A DNA stretch of 64,000 bases from Bremerella sp. P1 (GTDB lineage: Bacteria > Planctomycetota > Planctomycetia > Pirellulales > Pirellulaceae). The stretch lies in the NCBI RefSeq assembly GCF_028748185.1, contig NZ_CP118164.1, forward strand, positions 3,100,001 to 3,164,000, given 5' to 3'. The notes beneath the pieces are model-generated. The model did not search any database. It saw nothing but the letters and a program-made list of their open reading frames with translations, and was not told where the DNA came from. The first letter of the stretch is position 1. Every line of letters begins with the position of its first letter. Below are positions 17,626 through 27,023 of the stretch, in pieces. The translations under genes were made by a program, and so were the position numbers.

Positions 17626-18042
17626 ATGAATTGGTTTACCTGGGCACTGCTGGCTGCCCTGTTCGCGGGCATTACCGCGGTGCTTGCCAAAGCCGGGACC
17701 AGCGGCATCGACCCGAACCTGGCGACGGCCATTCGCACGACGGTGGTCCTGGTATTGGCCTGGGGGATTGTCTTTGCCACCGGCATGCCGGCTTGGGGTT
17801 CTCTTTCCGGTAGCGCGGTCCTGTTTCTAACCCTGTCAGGCCTGGCGACTGGTGCCTCGTGGCTTTGCTACTTTCAAGCACTCAGCGTCGGTCAGGCATC
17901 TTCGGTAGCCCCGGTCGATAAGCTGAGCGTTGTCTTCGCGATTGCCCTGGCCGCGATCTTCCTCGGCGAAAAGCTCGCGTGGCAGCACTGGGTCGGAGGG
18001 GCACTGATCGTGGCCGGTGCGGCGCTGATTGCCTGGCGATAG
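17626..18042 (+). CDS. EamA-type (DMT superfamily) half-size permease
   Basis: A 138-residue protein with about five membrane helices, equal to one EamA repeat instead of the usual two. The pattern is typical: MNWFTWALLAALFAGITAVLAKAG, then FLGEKLAWQHWVGGALIVAGAALIAWR. Half-size members are thought to work as dimers. The substrate is unknown. I chose the ATG at 17626, with gagga upstream, over an in-frame start at 17578 that lies in the preceding gene. Confidence 0.85.
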   Translation: MNWFTWALLAALFAGITAVLAKAGTSGIDPNLATAIRTTVVLVLAWGIVFATGMPAWGSLSGSAVLFLTLSGLATGASWLCYFQALSVGQASSVAPVDKLSVVFAIALAAIFLGEKLAWQHWVGGALIVAGAALIAWR

Positions 18043-18085
18043 CTTTTAAGTTGCTTAGGCGTATTAGGACGCTCTCGAAAAAGGC

Positions 18086-19450
18086 CTATTTGCCAGAGCC
18101 CTTCATCTTCGCCTGAAGTTCACTGGCCGCCTTTTGTAGAACGGGGTTATCCGACTTGGCGGCTGCGGCGATGACCGGAGCGACTTTCTGCTGGGTTGCT
18201 TCCGAATCGCCATCGATGTGGACCAGAGCCCAGGCACACAGCATTTGCAGGGATGGGTCCTGGGCACTTTGCATGACCTTCATCAGAGCTGGCTCGGCAG
18301 CTTTAGCGTCGGCGCCGATTCGTCCCAGGGCCAATGCCGAGTTATGGGCGATCGCCCCCTGCCCTTCTTCGAGCGCCTTGGCCAGCTTCGGAACCGCCGA
18401 CTTGGCACCAGGTCCGATCTTGCCAAGCGTAACGACCGCTTCGTTGGCGACCAGCAGATTGTCGCTTTCGATCAGTTCGGCCAACGCGGCTGTCGCAGGC
18501 GCCCCATGAGGACCCAGGTCGCCAATGATCAGGATCGCATCGTGTTGAACACTGGGGTGTTTCATGGCTTCGGTCAACAATTCAATCCCGTCCGGCCCCA
18601 TCGAAGCCAGCACGTTGAGCGCATTACGAACGACCGGGACTTCGGCCATGCTCAGGTCATTCTTCAAAGCGGTCTTCAGCAGCTCCGGCGGTGCTTTCAA
18701 CGACACGAGTCCCTGCGAAGCCATCGCGCGAGCCAGCGGATATTTGGAATTCAAACCAGCCGCCAGACGCTGAATCGCCTTTTGGTTCAGCTCTTTGTCT
18801 TCAGGGTTTGCACGCGCGAGAGCCCACAGGCTGACCAGCGACAACAGACCTTCACCGCGGGCATTGGCTTGGAGACGCTCTGCCGTCTCGTTCGATAATT
18901 TGCCGATGCGGCCCAACGCGTACGTCGCTGGGATTTCAAGCGTCTGATCGTCTAAGCACTTCGTAATGACCGGTGTGAATTTCTCGGCTGCCTGAGGCAT
19001 CGATGCCAAGGCCAACAAGGCCTCGCGGCGAATCTCGCCTTGGCCGTTTTCGACCAGGCCGGCCAAGGCCGGAGCGGCGTCGGCGGCTTGAGGACCGATC
19101 TCACGCAGAATCAAGCAAGCCCAGAAGGCTGCCTTGTCGTTCTTGAGTGCTTCGATCAGGCCCGGCACGGCGGCGGGACCAGCATCGGCGATGGCGTTCA
19201 TCACGCGCAGACGCACTGCCGGATCCGCGTCTTCCAATAGCTTGGTGAACAGCGGGATGGTAACGTCGGGACCAGGCTGAAGCTCGATGAGCTTGGCGAT
19301 CGCTTCTCGCCGAACGGTCGGGTCTTCGTTGGCGGTGGCCTGGACCAAGGCGTCAACGGACGGCTTATCGGCTTCGTCTGCGACGGCAAAGGAAAGCCAG
19401 GAAGCCGAAGTCAGTACAGCCAATGCCAGTAGGGTGGTAAGTCGAATCAC
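18086..19450 (-). CDS. Secreted HEAT-repeat protein
   Basis: A protein of about 454 residues. A GTG at 19450 is favoured because ggag sits nine bases upstream and the signal peptide (IRLTTLLALAVLTSASWLSFAVA) begins there; an in-frame TTG at 19465 overlaps that ggag. The body is a series of roughly 35-40-residue helical repeats (DPTVRREAIAKLIEL, DPAVRLRVMNAIADAG, ALGRIGADAKAAEPAL), the HEAT/PBS-lyase type. These make an extended scaffold for protein binding. No catalytic domain is visible. The partner is unknown. Confidence 0.85.
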   Translation of the reverse strand: MIRLTTLLALAVLTSASWLSFAVADEADKPSVDALVQATANEDPTVRREAIAKLIELQPGPDVTIPLFTKLLEDADPAVRLRVMNAIADAGPAAVPGLIEALKNDKAAFWACLILREIGPQAADAAPALAGLVENGQGEIRREALLALASMPQAAEKFTPVITKCLDDQTLEIPATYALGRIGKLSNETAERLQANARGEGLLSLVSLWALARANPEDKELNQKAIQRLAAGLNSKYPLARAMASQGLVSLKAPPELLKTALKNDLSMAEVPVVRNALNVLASMGPDGIELLTEAMKHPSVQHDAILIIGDLGPHGAPATAALAELIESDNLLVANEAVVTLGKIGPGAKSAVPKLAKALEEGQGAIAHNSALALGRIGADAKAAEPALMKVMQSAQDPSLQMLCAWALVHIDGDSEATQQKVAPVIAAAAKSDNPVLQKAASELQAKMKGSGK

Positions 19451-19486
19451 GACGGGGTTCTCCAAAGCAAAAACGCAAACTTCTGA

Positions 19487-20134
19487 CTACGGCAATTGAG
19501 TTTGACAGGTCGAGTAAAGCAGCTTCTTCAAGAAGGTGTAAGCGTCCATGTACTGTTGCGGAGGAACCTTGGTGATGCCTCGCTTGAGGGTCGTCGCCAT
19601 TTGTTCGACTGCCTCGGTGAACTGCTGAGCGTCCTGGGCACCAAGCATGCCATTGGCCGACTTCTTCTTCAGCAGGCTTTCGGTCAGTTCCCGCTGCTTT
19701 TCAAAGTCTGGGTATTGCAGGAGAGTCGGCCAGTTGAGCTTGCCGGTTTCTTTGTCGATGGCGCTGTCGGGAAGACCCTTGGGGGCTTCTGATTGGGCCA
19801 GCTGCACCAGCTGTTCTTCGGTCGGACGCGGATGCTTCTTCGCCTCGTACGCATCGCGCTGGGAACGCATTTGGAAATAGGTATTGGCGTACTGCTGACG
19901 ATTGGCAATCTCCTGGCTTTGGGCCTGGGTCATGTTGATCGCCGCTTCCGAGGTCTGCAGGTTATACGAGCCTTGGGCACTGACCACGTTGGCCATCCCG
20001 TTGAGCGCCCCTTCGGCCGCTGTCGAGGCATGCCCATAGTCGCCGTACAGCGGAACCACAGGGACACCGTAGTCTTGAGCAAGAACATCGGATGTTGCCA
20101 ACAGGCAACATGCCATCAAGAGGAGTAATCTCAT
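19487..20134 (-). CDS. Secreted protein, hypothetical (215 aa)
   Basis: The signal peptide MRLLLLMACCLLATSDVLAQ is clear, and the ATG is preceded by aagga at good spacing. The mature part is helical, rich in Gln and Ala, with a probable coiled region around TQAQSQEIANRQQYANTYFQMRSQRDAYEAKK. The family is unrecognised, though similar Gln-rich secreted proteins occur in planctomycetes. It is upstream of the HEAT-repeat gene by 36 bases and probably shares its transcript. Confidence 0.7.
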   Translation of the reverse strand: MRLLLLMACCLLATSDVLAQDYGVPVVPLYGDYGHASTAAEGALNGMANVVSAQGSYNLQTSEAAINMTQAQSQEIANRQQYANTYFQMRSQRDAYEAKKHPRPTEEQLVQLAQSEAPKGLPDSAIDKETGKLNWPTLLQYPDFEKQRELTESLLKKKSANGMLGAQDAQQFTEAVEQMATTLKRGITKVPPQQYMDAYTFLKKLLYSTCQTQLP

Positions 20135-20272
20135 GGGGAGCGTCCTTCATATCGATCGCGTCGTAATACCCCTAAGCATACGACGTAACTTGGAATAAGG
20201 CATTCAGTTGAGTCACCAAAGTACGGCTAAACAAGTAATTTCCGGGCTGCCAGCCGTAAATTCCCACAAGGT

Positions 20273-20635
20273 TCATGAAAACTCAGCCTCAGGCGGCCCA
20301 CGATCACCGGTAATGTTCCAATCCACCGCCCCATGCTGGTCCGCGCTGGCATCGCCTGGCGAGGAACGTTTTCTTTGTCTGGTCCGCTGACACACCGGTA
20401 CCTTCTTCGCCTGCAAACGAGGACGACGCGATGGCACCGCAGGAGGTTGGCTGGAATGCTCCTGAGCTTGGCTGGGGCGCTCTTCGCGGTCTTGAGCTTC
20501 CTGCAGTTCGTCGACTTCCTGCTGGAGCCGGTCGATCTCTAGCTGCTTCTCACGCAGCTCTTCCTGAAGCTCGGCGTAGAGCTTCTTCATACGGTCGACG
20601 ATGGAAGGATTGGGACGTTCAGTAGTACTGGACAT
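20273..20635 (-). CDS. Coiled-coil protein, hypothetical (120 aa)
   Basis: From the ATG at 20635 the protein has a strongly charged coiled coil at residues ~12-50 (VDRMKKLYAELQEELREKQLEIDRLQQEVDELQEAQDREE) and then a basic, disordered tail rich in Pro, Arg and Lys. The family is unrecognised. The upstream in-frame extension to 20740 has no ribosome binding site. The coiled coil makes a real gene likely, but the tail gives no family clue. Confidence 0.55.
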   Translation of the reverse strand: MSSTTERPNPSIVDRMKKLYAELQEELREKQLEIDRLQQEVDELQEAQDREERPSQAQEHSSQPPAVPSRRPRLQAKKVPVCQRTRQRKRSSPGDASADQHGAVDWNITGDRGPPEAEFS

Positions 20636-20934
20636 GGTGATGTAGTCTCCAATTGGTGGCCTATGCGCACGCTGACGCAGGCATACTTTGTGGTCAAAGG
20701 GTGAATTCGCGTGCCTGCGGTTGAGCAGGGACTTGGGCAATCGTCCGAGAAGATTCGGGCGCGGTAGTGTGGTCCACGAACGTGACGAAAGTCACATGGG
20801 ACCGAGCAGAAAATGATGGTGCCGGGTAAGCTTGCCCAGCGATGTATACCTTATACCAGCCTGAGGTGGCCGGAGGATAGTGCGCCTGGGATTTTGTTCG
20901 TAGGCCTCGCGCGTTGCGGGGCTAATACGTGCCA
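20636..20934. other. Intergenic region before the REP/RAYT element
   Basis: Together with the left palindrome and the RAYT leader this makes a 382-bp gene-free stretch (20636-21017). I see only a short gtgac-gaaa-gtcac hairpin near 20780 and an AT-rich tataccttatacc segment near 20840. There is no credible coding frame. Confidence 0.45.
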
Positions 20935-20964
20935 GGGTGCCACGCCCAAGTCCGCTTGGGCGTG
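20935..20964 (+). repeat. Left REP-like palindrome
   Basis: It has a gggtgc head followed by the palindrome cacgcccaag-tccg-cttgggcgtg. The reverse complement of all 30 bases recurs exactly at 21666-21695. It ends 53 bases before the RAYT start codon. It should form a stable hairpin in single-stranded DNA, the substrate recognised by RAYT proteins. Confidence 0.9.
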
Positions 20965-21017
20965 TGGGTTCAAGAGTTTGCTTGAACTGTTGAAAAAGCC
21001 CATCGATACTATTGCGT

Positions 21018-21617
21018 ATGGCCACTGCTCACAGAAAAAGACGCAAGATCTACGACACACCTGGTGACCCACACTTCGTCACTTTTTCTTGCTACCAACG
21101 TCAGAAGTTACTGAGCAAGGATCGAACTCGTCAGTATGTCACTGAAGCAATTGCCAAGTCTCAAGAGACCGTACCATTTGATCTCTGGGCCTATGTCATC
21201 ATGCCAGAACACGTTCATTTAGTCGTGCTCCCACGAGAAAATTCGGAGATGGCTTCAATTCTCAAGAGCATCAAACAATCGGTTTCCAGGCGAGCCGTGA
21301 ATTGGCTGCGGGAAAACTCGCCTCAGTTTCTAGTTCGCCTGGAAGAACAAAAGAACGGGATCATTACCTATCGATTCTGGCAACGTGGCGGTGGTTACGA
21401 CCGCAATCTGAGAAGCGTTCGAGATATCCATGAGAAGATTAATTACACGCACGAAAACCCCGTTCGTCGCGGTTTGGCGAAAGACGCTACTCTGTGGAAG
21501 TGGTCTAGTGCATTGGCATGGGAGTCCGATACCAATATTCCCCTAGCCATCCAGCGAAATTCGGTTCCACCACTGCTTGCGTCGGAGGGAAGGTCTTCGC
21601 TGAGACGATGGACATGA
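21018..21617 (+). CDS. REP-associated tyrosine transposase (RAYT, Y1/IS200-like)
   Basis: A protein of 199 residues from the ATG at 21018. It carries the HUH metal-binding motif H65-V-H67 in MPEHVHLVV and a candidate catalytic Tyr127 in RGGGYDRN. NYTHENPVRRGL is another hallmark of this branch. The N-terminus reads RRKIYDTPGDPHFVTFSCY. It would nick and rejoin single-stranded DNA at the flanking palindromes. No frameshift or truncation is seen, so it could be active. Confidence 0.92.
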   Translation: MATAHRKRRKIYDTPGDPHFVTFSCYQRQKLLSKDRTRQYVTEAIAKSQETVPFDLWAYVIMPEHVHLVVLPRENSEMASILKSIKQSVSRRAVNWLRENSPQFLVRLEEQKNGIITYRFWQRGGGYDRNLRSVRDIHEKINYTHENPVRRGLAKDATLWKWSSALAWESDTNIPLAIQRNSVPPLLASEGRSSLRRWT

Positions 21618-21665
21618 TGTTTCTTTGTCAAAATACTCCTGGGCTAGAAAGTCTTCTCTTGTTCG

Positions 21666-21695
21666 CACGCCCAAGCGGACTTGGGCGTGGCACCC
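21666..21695 (-). repeat. Right REP-like palindrome
   Basis: Exact reverse complement of the left copy: cacgcccaag-cgga-cttgggcgtg followed by gcaccc. Sequence similarity continues imperfectly inward (aacaagag versus ttcaagag). It begins 48 bases after the RAYT stop. Confidence 0.9.
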
Positions 21696-21842
21696 AAGAT
21701 TCTGGGCAATGCATTGCTAGGACTCGCCTTGCCTCCAAAACGCTCCGTTTGCTAACATCCCCGCGACCTGGGCTCTGTCGGTATCTATTGATTCCGGCCC
21801 TTAGCCCCTATTTCCTTCGAGTTTCACGCGGGTTTTGCCATT

Positions 21843-22829
21843 ATGAGCGTTTCCGTTGTCGTTCCTATTTACAACGAAATCGAGACCATTCCCCTGCTCT
21901 ACAGTAGCTTGCACGAGGTGCTAGCAAACCTGGGGCGGGACTATGAGATTTTGTTTGTCGACGACGGTTCCAGCGATGGATCGACCGCTAAGCTGAAGGA
22001 AGTGGCCGCCACCGATTCGCACGTGAAGGTGGTTGAGTTCCGCCGGAACTATGGCCAAACGGCTGCCATGCACGCCGGCATTCAGCATGCGTCGATGGAC
22101 GTCGTGATCACGCTCGATGGCGACATGCAGAACGATCCGGAAGACATTCCGATGATGCTGGAAAAGATCGACGAAGGTTTCGACCTCGTGCATGGTTGGC
22201 GGAAGAATCGCCAGGATGCGTTCGTCAATCGCAAGCTTCCTTCCAAGATCGCCAACTGGCTGATCTCGAAGGTTACCAAGTTCCCAATTCATGACCTCGG
22301 CTGCACCCTCAAGGCGATCCGCCGCGAGATTGCCGTAGAGTTGGAACTGTACGGCGAGATGCACCGCTTCATCCCGATTTTGGCGCATCAGCGCGGGGCG
22401 AAGTGCGTGGAAGTCGTCACGCGGCATCATGCCCGCCGCTTTGGCCAGACCAAGTACGGCATCGGTCGCACAACGCGCGTGGTGCTCGACTTGTTGACCG
22501 TCGCCTACATGCAGCAGTTCTTCACCAGTCCGATGAAGCTGTTTGGCCGGATGGGCTTTGCCTGTCTGGGCATTGCTGGGCTGAGCGTGATGACCACCAT
22601 CGGTATGAAGCTGATCGGCGGGGTCGATATGACCGGCAACCCGCTGCTGCTATTCGCCGTGCTGAGCACGATCCTCGGTTCGCAGATGTTCGGCATGGGC
22701 CTTCTGGGTGAAGTGAATGCCCGAATCTACTACGCCTCGAATGGCAACGACTCGTACGCGGTTCGTAGCCTGACCAACTTCGACGACGATAGCCCACAGT
22801 CGATCAGGATGCGTCGTCAGGCTGCTTAG
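21843..22829 (+). CDS. Family 2 glycosyltransferase, polyprenyl-phosphate sugar synthase-like (DPM1/ArnC type)
   Basis: A 328-residue protein. The GT-A domain has [25 protein letters not shown] and the metal-binding D92-G-D94 in [10 protein letters not shown]. Two C-terminal membrane helices (residues ~225-290: [22 protein letters not shown] and [22 protein letters not shown]) match the ArnC/GtrB group, which transfers a sugar to a polyprenyl phosphate carrier. The sugar cannot be read from sequence. The stop overlaps the convergent DUF1254 gene by four bases (TTAG). Confidence 0.9.
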   Translation: MSVSVVVPIYNEIETIPLLYSSLHEVLANLGRDYEILFVDDGSSDGSTAKLKEVAATDSHVKVVEFRRNYGQTAAMHAGIQHASMDVVITLDGDMQNDPEDIPMMLEKIDEGFDLVHGWRKNRQDAFVNRKLPSKIANWLISKVTKFPIHDLGCTLKAIRREIAVELELYGEMHRFIPILAHQRGAKCVEVVTRHHARRFGQTKYGIGRTTRVVLDLLTVAYMQQFFTSPMKLFGRMGFACLGIAGLSVMTTIGMKLIGGVDMTGNPLLLFAVLSTILGSQMFGMGLLGEVNARIYYASNGNDSYAVRSLTNFDDDSPQSIRMRRQAA

Positions 22830-24247
22830 TTTGCTTTGACGACCCCTGGCGGTTTCCAGCTTCCTTTGCCAGGCGGAAGAATCGATGGTGGATCGGTTTT
22901 CGGCCAGTAGAGCCGAAGGACCATGTAGATGGGCCCGTCGGGAGCCGGCAGCCAGTTCGCTTCTTTCTCCTTGCCCGGCGAATCCTTTTGGATGTAGATG
23001 GTCAGCGATCCATCGGCATTCTTTTTAAGGTCTGGCAGCATGGGCGAATTGATCAGATAGCGATCGAGCGGATTCTCGATCAGTAGCTGCGTCTTACCGT
23101 CGTACATGGTGACTGACCAGAACGCATTGACCGGCGGCAACTCGCCGGCGGGAAACGTGAGCATATAGTTCTGCTTGCTGCCGTCGAGGGGATGGCCGTC
23201 GATGTCTTGAACGGTCAGCGGATAGGTGGCTTCCTCGGCATCGTTGCCGTACAGACCGGCCATGGCGGCCGCGGCACGTAGCGTCCAGTCACCCTTGAAG
23301 AAGTCACGATCGCCGAACGCCGCGGTGACGCGCCAGCCGTTCATCTCGACCCCGATCTTAGAGACCTTCTCCTTGATGGCCGCGACTCCTTGTTCCCCGC
23401 CCAACTTCAAGGCCGCTTTCTGGCCTTCGCTCAATTCGCAGCAAGGGAAGGGCTTGCCGGCTTCGATGCCGATATTCATGAACTTGGCTCGCAGCGGCTC
23501 TTCCACTTCGGCCGGTCCAACGGTGGGGCAATAACGCAATAGAAACGCCAGGTACGCATACGGATCTTTGGCTGCCAGTTGTTTGTCGATCTTGGGCCAG
23601 TTGACCTGCGGCGGACTCTCCGGGGCAGGCTCGCCCAGGAAGGTCGACAGGGGAAGGATTTGATACCCCTTTTGAATCTGCTTGACGTTGACGATGTCTT
23701 CCGGATTGAACAACTGCGTGCGAATGACGGCCATCGAGAAGTCGGTTTCGCAGCGGAAGACCTTGTCGACGCCAGGCGGTTTCTCCCCTTTCCAGTTCGG
23801 GCCGGCGACCATGTATTTGCCCCCTTGGGTACCGGTGGTTCGACTGCCGACATAACCGTAGTTGTAGGTGTACATGTCGATCAGTTGCACCGAGAAGTAG
23901 CGATCCTTTTCGACCGGCGGCACGGCGAAGACGACCGGCTCGGCTCGTAGGTCGGCACAGAAGAAGGAATAAGGCGTATCGCTGTTGGGCGTCACGACCG
24001 CGGTGTCGGCCGGTGTGGCGACGTGGGCCGTGTTGCAGATCTCGTTGAAGCCGCACTTGTACTGGCTGGACGTGGTGTCGATGAAGAACTCGTAGATGGC
24101 GGCATAGTTCATCACCATCGGATAGCCATAGATGATCGCCGTCTTGGCCGTGGCGACGTCGTCAGGCGATGGGGCTTCCGCGTAAAGAGAGCCAGGGCTG
24201 ACAAGACACGCCAAGAGTAAGATCATCGATGCCAATTTGGTCTTCAT
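22826..24247 (-). CDS. DUF1254/DUF1214 domain-containing secreted protein
   Basis: About 473 residues from the ATG at 24247, which has gggggag eight bases upstream; an in-frame extension to 24343 would precede the signal peptide ([23 protein letters not shown]). The DUF1254 half is recognisable by [26 protein letters not shown] and [18 protein letters not shown]. The DUF1214 half is recognisable by [15 protein letters not shown] and GSLTIYIQ. The family is widespread, periplasmic and of unknown function. It lies 129 bases downstream of the DUF1593 gene, probably in one operon. Confidence 0.92.
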   Translation of the reverse strand: MKTKLASMILLLACLVSPGSLYAEAPSPDDVATAKTAIIYGYPMVMNYAAIYEFFIDTTSSQYKCGFNEICNTAHVATPADTAVVTPNSDTPYSFFCADLRAEPVVFAVPPVEKDRYFSVQLIDMYTYNYGYVGSRTTGTQGGKYMVAGPNWKGEKPPGVDKVFRCETDFSMAVIRTQLFNPEDIVNVKQIQKGYQILPLSTFLGEPAPESPPQVNWPKIDKQLAAKDPYAYLAFLLRYCPTVGPAEVEEPLRAKFMNIGIEAGKPFPCCELSEGQKAALKLGGEQGVAAIKEKVSKIGVEMNGWRVTAAFGDRDFFKGDWTLRAAAAMAGLYGNDAEEATYPLTVQDIDGHPLDGSKQNYMLTFPAGELPPVNAFWSVTMYDGKTQLLIENPLDRYLINSPMLPDLKKNADGSLTIYIQKDSPGKEKEANWLPAPDGPIYMVLRLYWPKTDPPSILPPGKGSWKPPGVVKAN

Positions 24248-24376
24248 CACACACTCCCCCGAGTTTCGCTGATAGTGAAAAGTTGCCCCTGGCTGTCTTC
24301 TTAGAATAGAGCAGCAGTCGAGCCGCCAGAATTGTTTTTTCAATTCTTCACCAAGAATTGTCCGTCGGCGTGCAGG

Positions 24377-25408
24377 CTAATCCTGGCACCAGGCCATTCG
24401 CTGGGCGAAGTCTTTTTGGAAGTCAGGACGCCATTTGGATACCGACTCGCGCGGGTCGCCGCCGCTGCTGGGTTGGTCACGGTACCAGCCATCTTCGGCC
24501 AAGACGTATTGGCCACCCCAACCAGGCTGAGAAGGATCACTCAGTTGATTGCCGCCTGCGGGCAGAAAGAAAAACCACGAGGGCGTGTCTCCTTCCTTCA
24601 AGCAGCCATGCGGATTGGGAGCGGTCCAGGTCTTGGTGGGATAAAGCTTGCCGAGCGGTCCCTGCGAGCGGATGTTCTCGTTGATCCACTCGCGGCTGGT
24701 CGTGGAAACGTCGCCGGTCAGATACATCCCGCGAAAGGTACCTTTTCGGCGATCTTCGCCCTTGGGAGCTTTGCTCAGGATGTAAAACATGCCGGGGAAC
24801 TGCTCGTGCATCCAATCGGCGATGCCATCCTGGTCGGCGATATCGTAGGCACGAAACTTCGCCACGAATGCCAGGTATTCTTCTTCACTGCGATCGTGCT
24901 TTACCCGCCAGAGTGCCTGGGCCAGGTCGGTCTGACCGCCCCAAATGGTGATATTCAGGGGATCGTCCTTGGTGCCAGCGTCGATACGATCAATCAGAAA
25001 GCGAGAGCCTTCGGTGTCGTGCGGCTCGCCAATGTATTCTCGTCCGCGCTGCGGATTGCCCGATTTGATGCACGCGACAAGCTGTGCGACTTCTGGCCAG
25101 TTCGATTCATGCTTGGCCAGGCTGGGACGTACCTGGCCGTACGCATCGACGATCTCGCGAATGAGCTGCGGTTGCGTGATTGCTTTTTTCAGTTCGCCGG
25201 GCGTCCCGGAAGCGGAAGCCACCAGACCTTCCAGGCGAAACTGGTTCGCATAAACCATCAGGCGAACCATCGATTGCTGGTCGTCCGGGTCGCCACCGAT
25301 GTCGGTGAGGACCAGCAGGCGCGGCCGCGTATCGGGCTGCTGAGCAACTACCGGGCTCACGACGGCAAGAGACCAGACGCACAACAGACATAGAGCGAGA
25401 CTTCGCAT
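24377..25408 (-). CDS. DUF1593 (nucleoside hydrolase-like) secreted protein
   Basis: A 343-residue protein with a signal peptide ending AQQP. RPRLLVLTDIGGDPDDQQSMVRLMVYAN is the Asp-rich metal/ribose-binding start of the nucleoside-hydrolase fold, and NITIWGGQTDLAQALW is another conserved block of DUF1593. Relatives are found in polysaccharide-degradation loci and are sometimes fused to carbohydrate-binding modules. The enzyme probably cleaves a glycosidic bond, but its substrate is unknown. Confidence 0.88.
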   Translation of the reverse strand: MRSLALCLLCVWSLAVVSPVVAQQPDTRPRLLVLTDIGGDPDDQQSMVRLMVYANQFRLEGLVASASGTPGELKKAITQPQLIREIVDAYGQVRPSLAKHESNWPEVAQLVACIKSGNPQRGREYIGEPHDTEGSRFLIDRIDAGTKDDPLNITIWGGQTDLAQALWRVKHDRSEEEYLAFVAKFRAYDIADQDGIADWMHEQFPGMFYILSKAPKGEDRRKGTFRGMYLTGDVSTTSREWINENIRSQGPLGKLYPTKTWTAPNPHGCLKEGDTPSWFFFLPAGGNQLSDPSQPGWGGQYVLAEDGWYRDQPSSGGDPRESVSKWRPDFQKDFAQRMAWCQD

Positions 25409-25465
25409 GGGAAGCTTTCTGGTGATCGAAGTGGATCGGACGAAACGGTCAGTCTCTATCTTACT

Positions 25466-26791
25466 TCACTTCGGATCGTGATTCTTCCGTTTCATCAGGC
25501 GAATTTTCCGCCCGGTGATGCTGCGGTAGACGACTTCGATGCCTAAAGAAAGGCCGATCATCGCTAAGAGAATCCAAAGATGGCTCCGCGTTCGGACGTT
25601 CTCGTCGACTTCAATACAAAGCACGACCAGGGCAACCCACGTACTGATGGCGGCCAGCGCGGAGATCCAGCGTCGCCCGCCGGTTTCTTTTGCCAGGCGC
25701 ACCGCGGCTACGTTGACCCCGAAGAAGATCAGCAAAAAGCCGGCACTGCCCATGGTAGCGATCGCTTCCAATGGAACGAAGTTCGCAATGAGCAATGCCA
25801 GGGCTGCCGTGATGGCGGTTCCCTCTGCGTGCTGACCACGAATGGACCGTTCCAGTTCCTTGGGCAGTTCGCCACTCTTGGCGATGATGTAGGTCAGTCG
25901 TCCGGTGCTGTAAAAGGTGGCGTTGATCGCCGAACTGGTCGCGAAGATGGCGGCGACTGCAATCGCGATATAGCCTGTTCGGCCCATCACATCGTCGGCG
26001 GCGACCGAGAGCACATGGGCGCTCGACTCCTTCACTTGGTCGAATCCGAGATGCCCGACGACCACCATGGCGATTAGAAAATAGAGCGCCATCACGATTG
26101 CCACGCCACCCAGGTACGCTATGGGCAAAGAGCGTTTCGGGTTCACCACATCGTTGGATGCGTTGGCAATCAGTTCAAAGCCTTCGTAGTTCAGGAAGAT
26201 CAGCATGGCGCCAGCGATCAAGCCAGGCGTTGTCACGTAGTTCTCGTAGTCGAGCCGACTCCACTCAATCGGCGTCGCCAGGCCACACACGATGAATGCC
26301 AACAGCAATATCATCTTGGCGGCGTTGAAGAAGTTCTCGGACTTAACGACCATCTTCGACGCGAACAGATTCAGCAGAAACAAGCCGACGATCACGACGC
26401 AGATAAACGTATGCAGCCAGAAGGGTCGGTCCGGCTTGGGGAAGAAGCTCGCCGCGTAACTGCCAAATGCGTAGGCATAGATCGCCAGCAGCACGACGTA
26501 GCTTAGCAGGAGAAGGATGTTCGCCGACCCAGTGAGGATGCCGCCACCGAAGGCTCGGTTTAAGAACTCAACCGTTCCTCCTTCGCCTGGATAGCGCAGT
26601 GTCAGCTTGAGATAGGAATAGCTGGTCAGCAGAGCGACGATCCCCGAGATGATGAACGCCGCCGGGGCGCCCCCCTTGGTTACTTCAACGGTCAGCCCGG
26701 TGACGGCAAAGATGCCCCCGCCGACCATTCCACCAATCCCGATGGAAAGGGTCGAGAGTACGCCCAGTTTTTCTTCTTCCCCTGAAGACAT
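25466..26791 (-). CDS. APC family amino acid permease
   Basis: This protein of 441 residues has about 12 membrane helices. LGVLSTLSIGIGGMVGGGIFAVTG is the first-helix glycine motif of the APC superfamily, and FLNYEGFELIANASNDVVNPKRSLPIAY is the classic helix-6 region. It imports or exchanges an amino acid or amine; the substrate is unknown. It is divergent from the acyltransferase gene across a hairpin-rich gap. Confidence 0.9.
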   Translation of the reverse strand: MSSGEEEKLGVLSTLSIGIGGMVGGGIFAVTGLTVEVTKGGAPAAFIISGIVALLTSYSYLKLTLRYPGEGGTVEFLNRAFGGGILTGSANILLLLSYVVLLAIYAYAFGSYAASFFPKPDRPFWLHTFICVVIVGLFLLNLFASKMVVKSENFFNAAKMILLLAFIVCGLATPIEWSRLDYENYVTTPGLIAGAMLIFLNYEGFELIANASNDVVNPKRSLPIAYLGGVAIVMALYFLIAMVVVGHLGFDQVKESSAHVLSVAADDVMGRTGYIAIAVAAIFATSSAINATFYSTGRLTYIIAKSGELPKELERSIRGQHAEGTAITAALALLIANFVPLEAIATMGSAGFLLIFFGVNVAAVRLAKETGGRRWISALAAISTWVALVVLCIEVDENVRTRSHLWILLAMIGLSLGIEVVYRSITGRKIRLMKRKNHDPK

Positions 26792-26826
26792 TCGCCGCTG
26801 GCCAATCGATTTGCCGCAATGAGAAT

Positions 26827-26950
26827 ATCAGGCGTAACAGACTGCCTGATCGACTCAGGAATCTAACATCGCAGGCCAATTGTTACCATACGAATGACAA
26901 GCAGAGTATGTCGGTAAGGACCGAAACGACACCAAGTTACCAATCGGTCC
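26827..26950. promoter_or_regulatory. Three consecutive inverted repeats between divergent genes
   Basis: H1 pairs atcaggc (26827-26833) with gcctgat (26844-26850). H2 pairs ttaccatac (26883-26891) with gtat and ggtaa (26907-26910 and 26914-26918), with a 3-base bulge. H3 pairs ggaccga (26918-26924) with tcggtcc (26944-26950). They could be leader-RNA hairpins or operator sites for the permease or the acyltransferase. Confidence 0.4.
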
Positions 26951-27023
26951 AGGAATACGGTTAACCAAGAGGTAGAATCACCGTTTCTACGTTTTCCGCC
27001 AGCTCTCTTACAAATGAGACTTT

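Larger units (their letters stand above)
20935..21695 (+). mobile_element. REP-flanked RAYT unit (REPtron-like)
   Basis: A Y1-type transposase gene sits between two copies of a 30-bp sequence in exact inverted orientation (20935-20964 and 21666-21695). Each copy contains a 10-bp-stem palindrome. This is the arrangement known for REP-associated tyrosine transposases, which process or spread REP elements and are usually domesticated. No target duplication was identified. Neighbouring genes are not interrupted. Confidence 0.8.
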
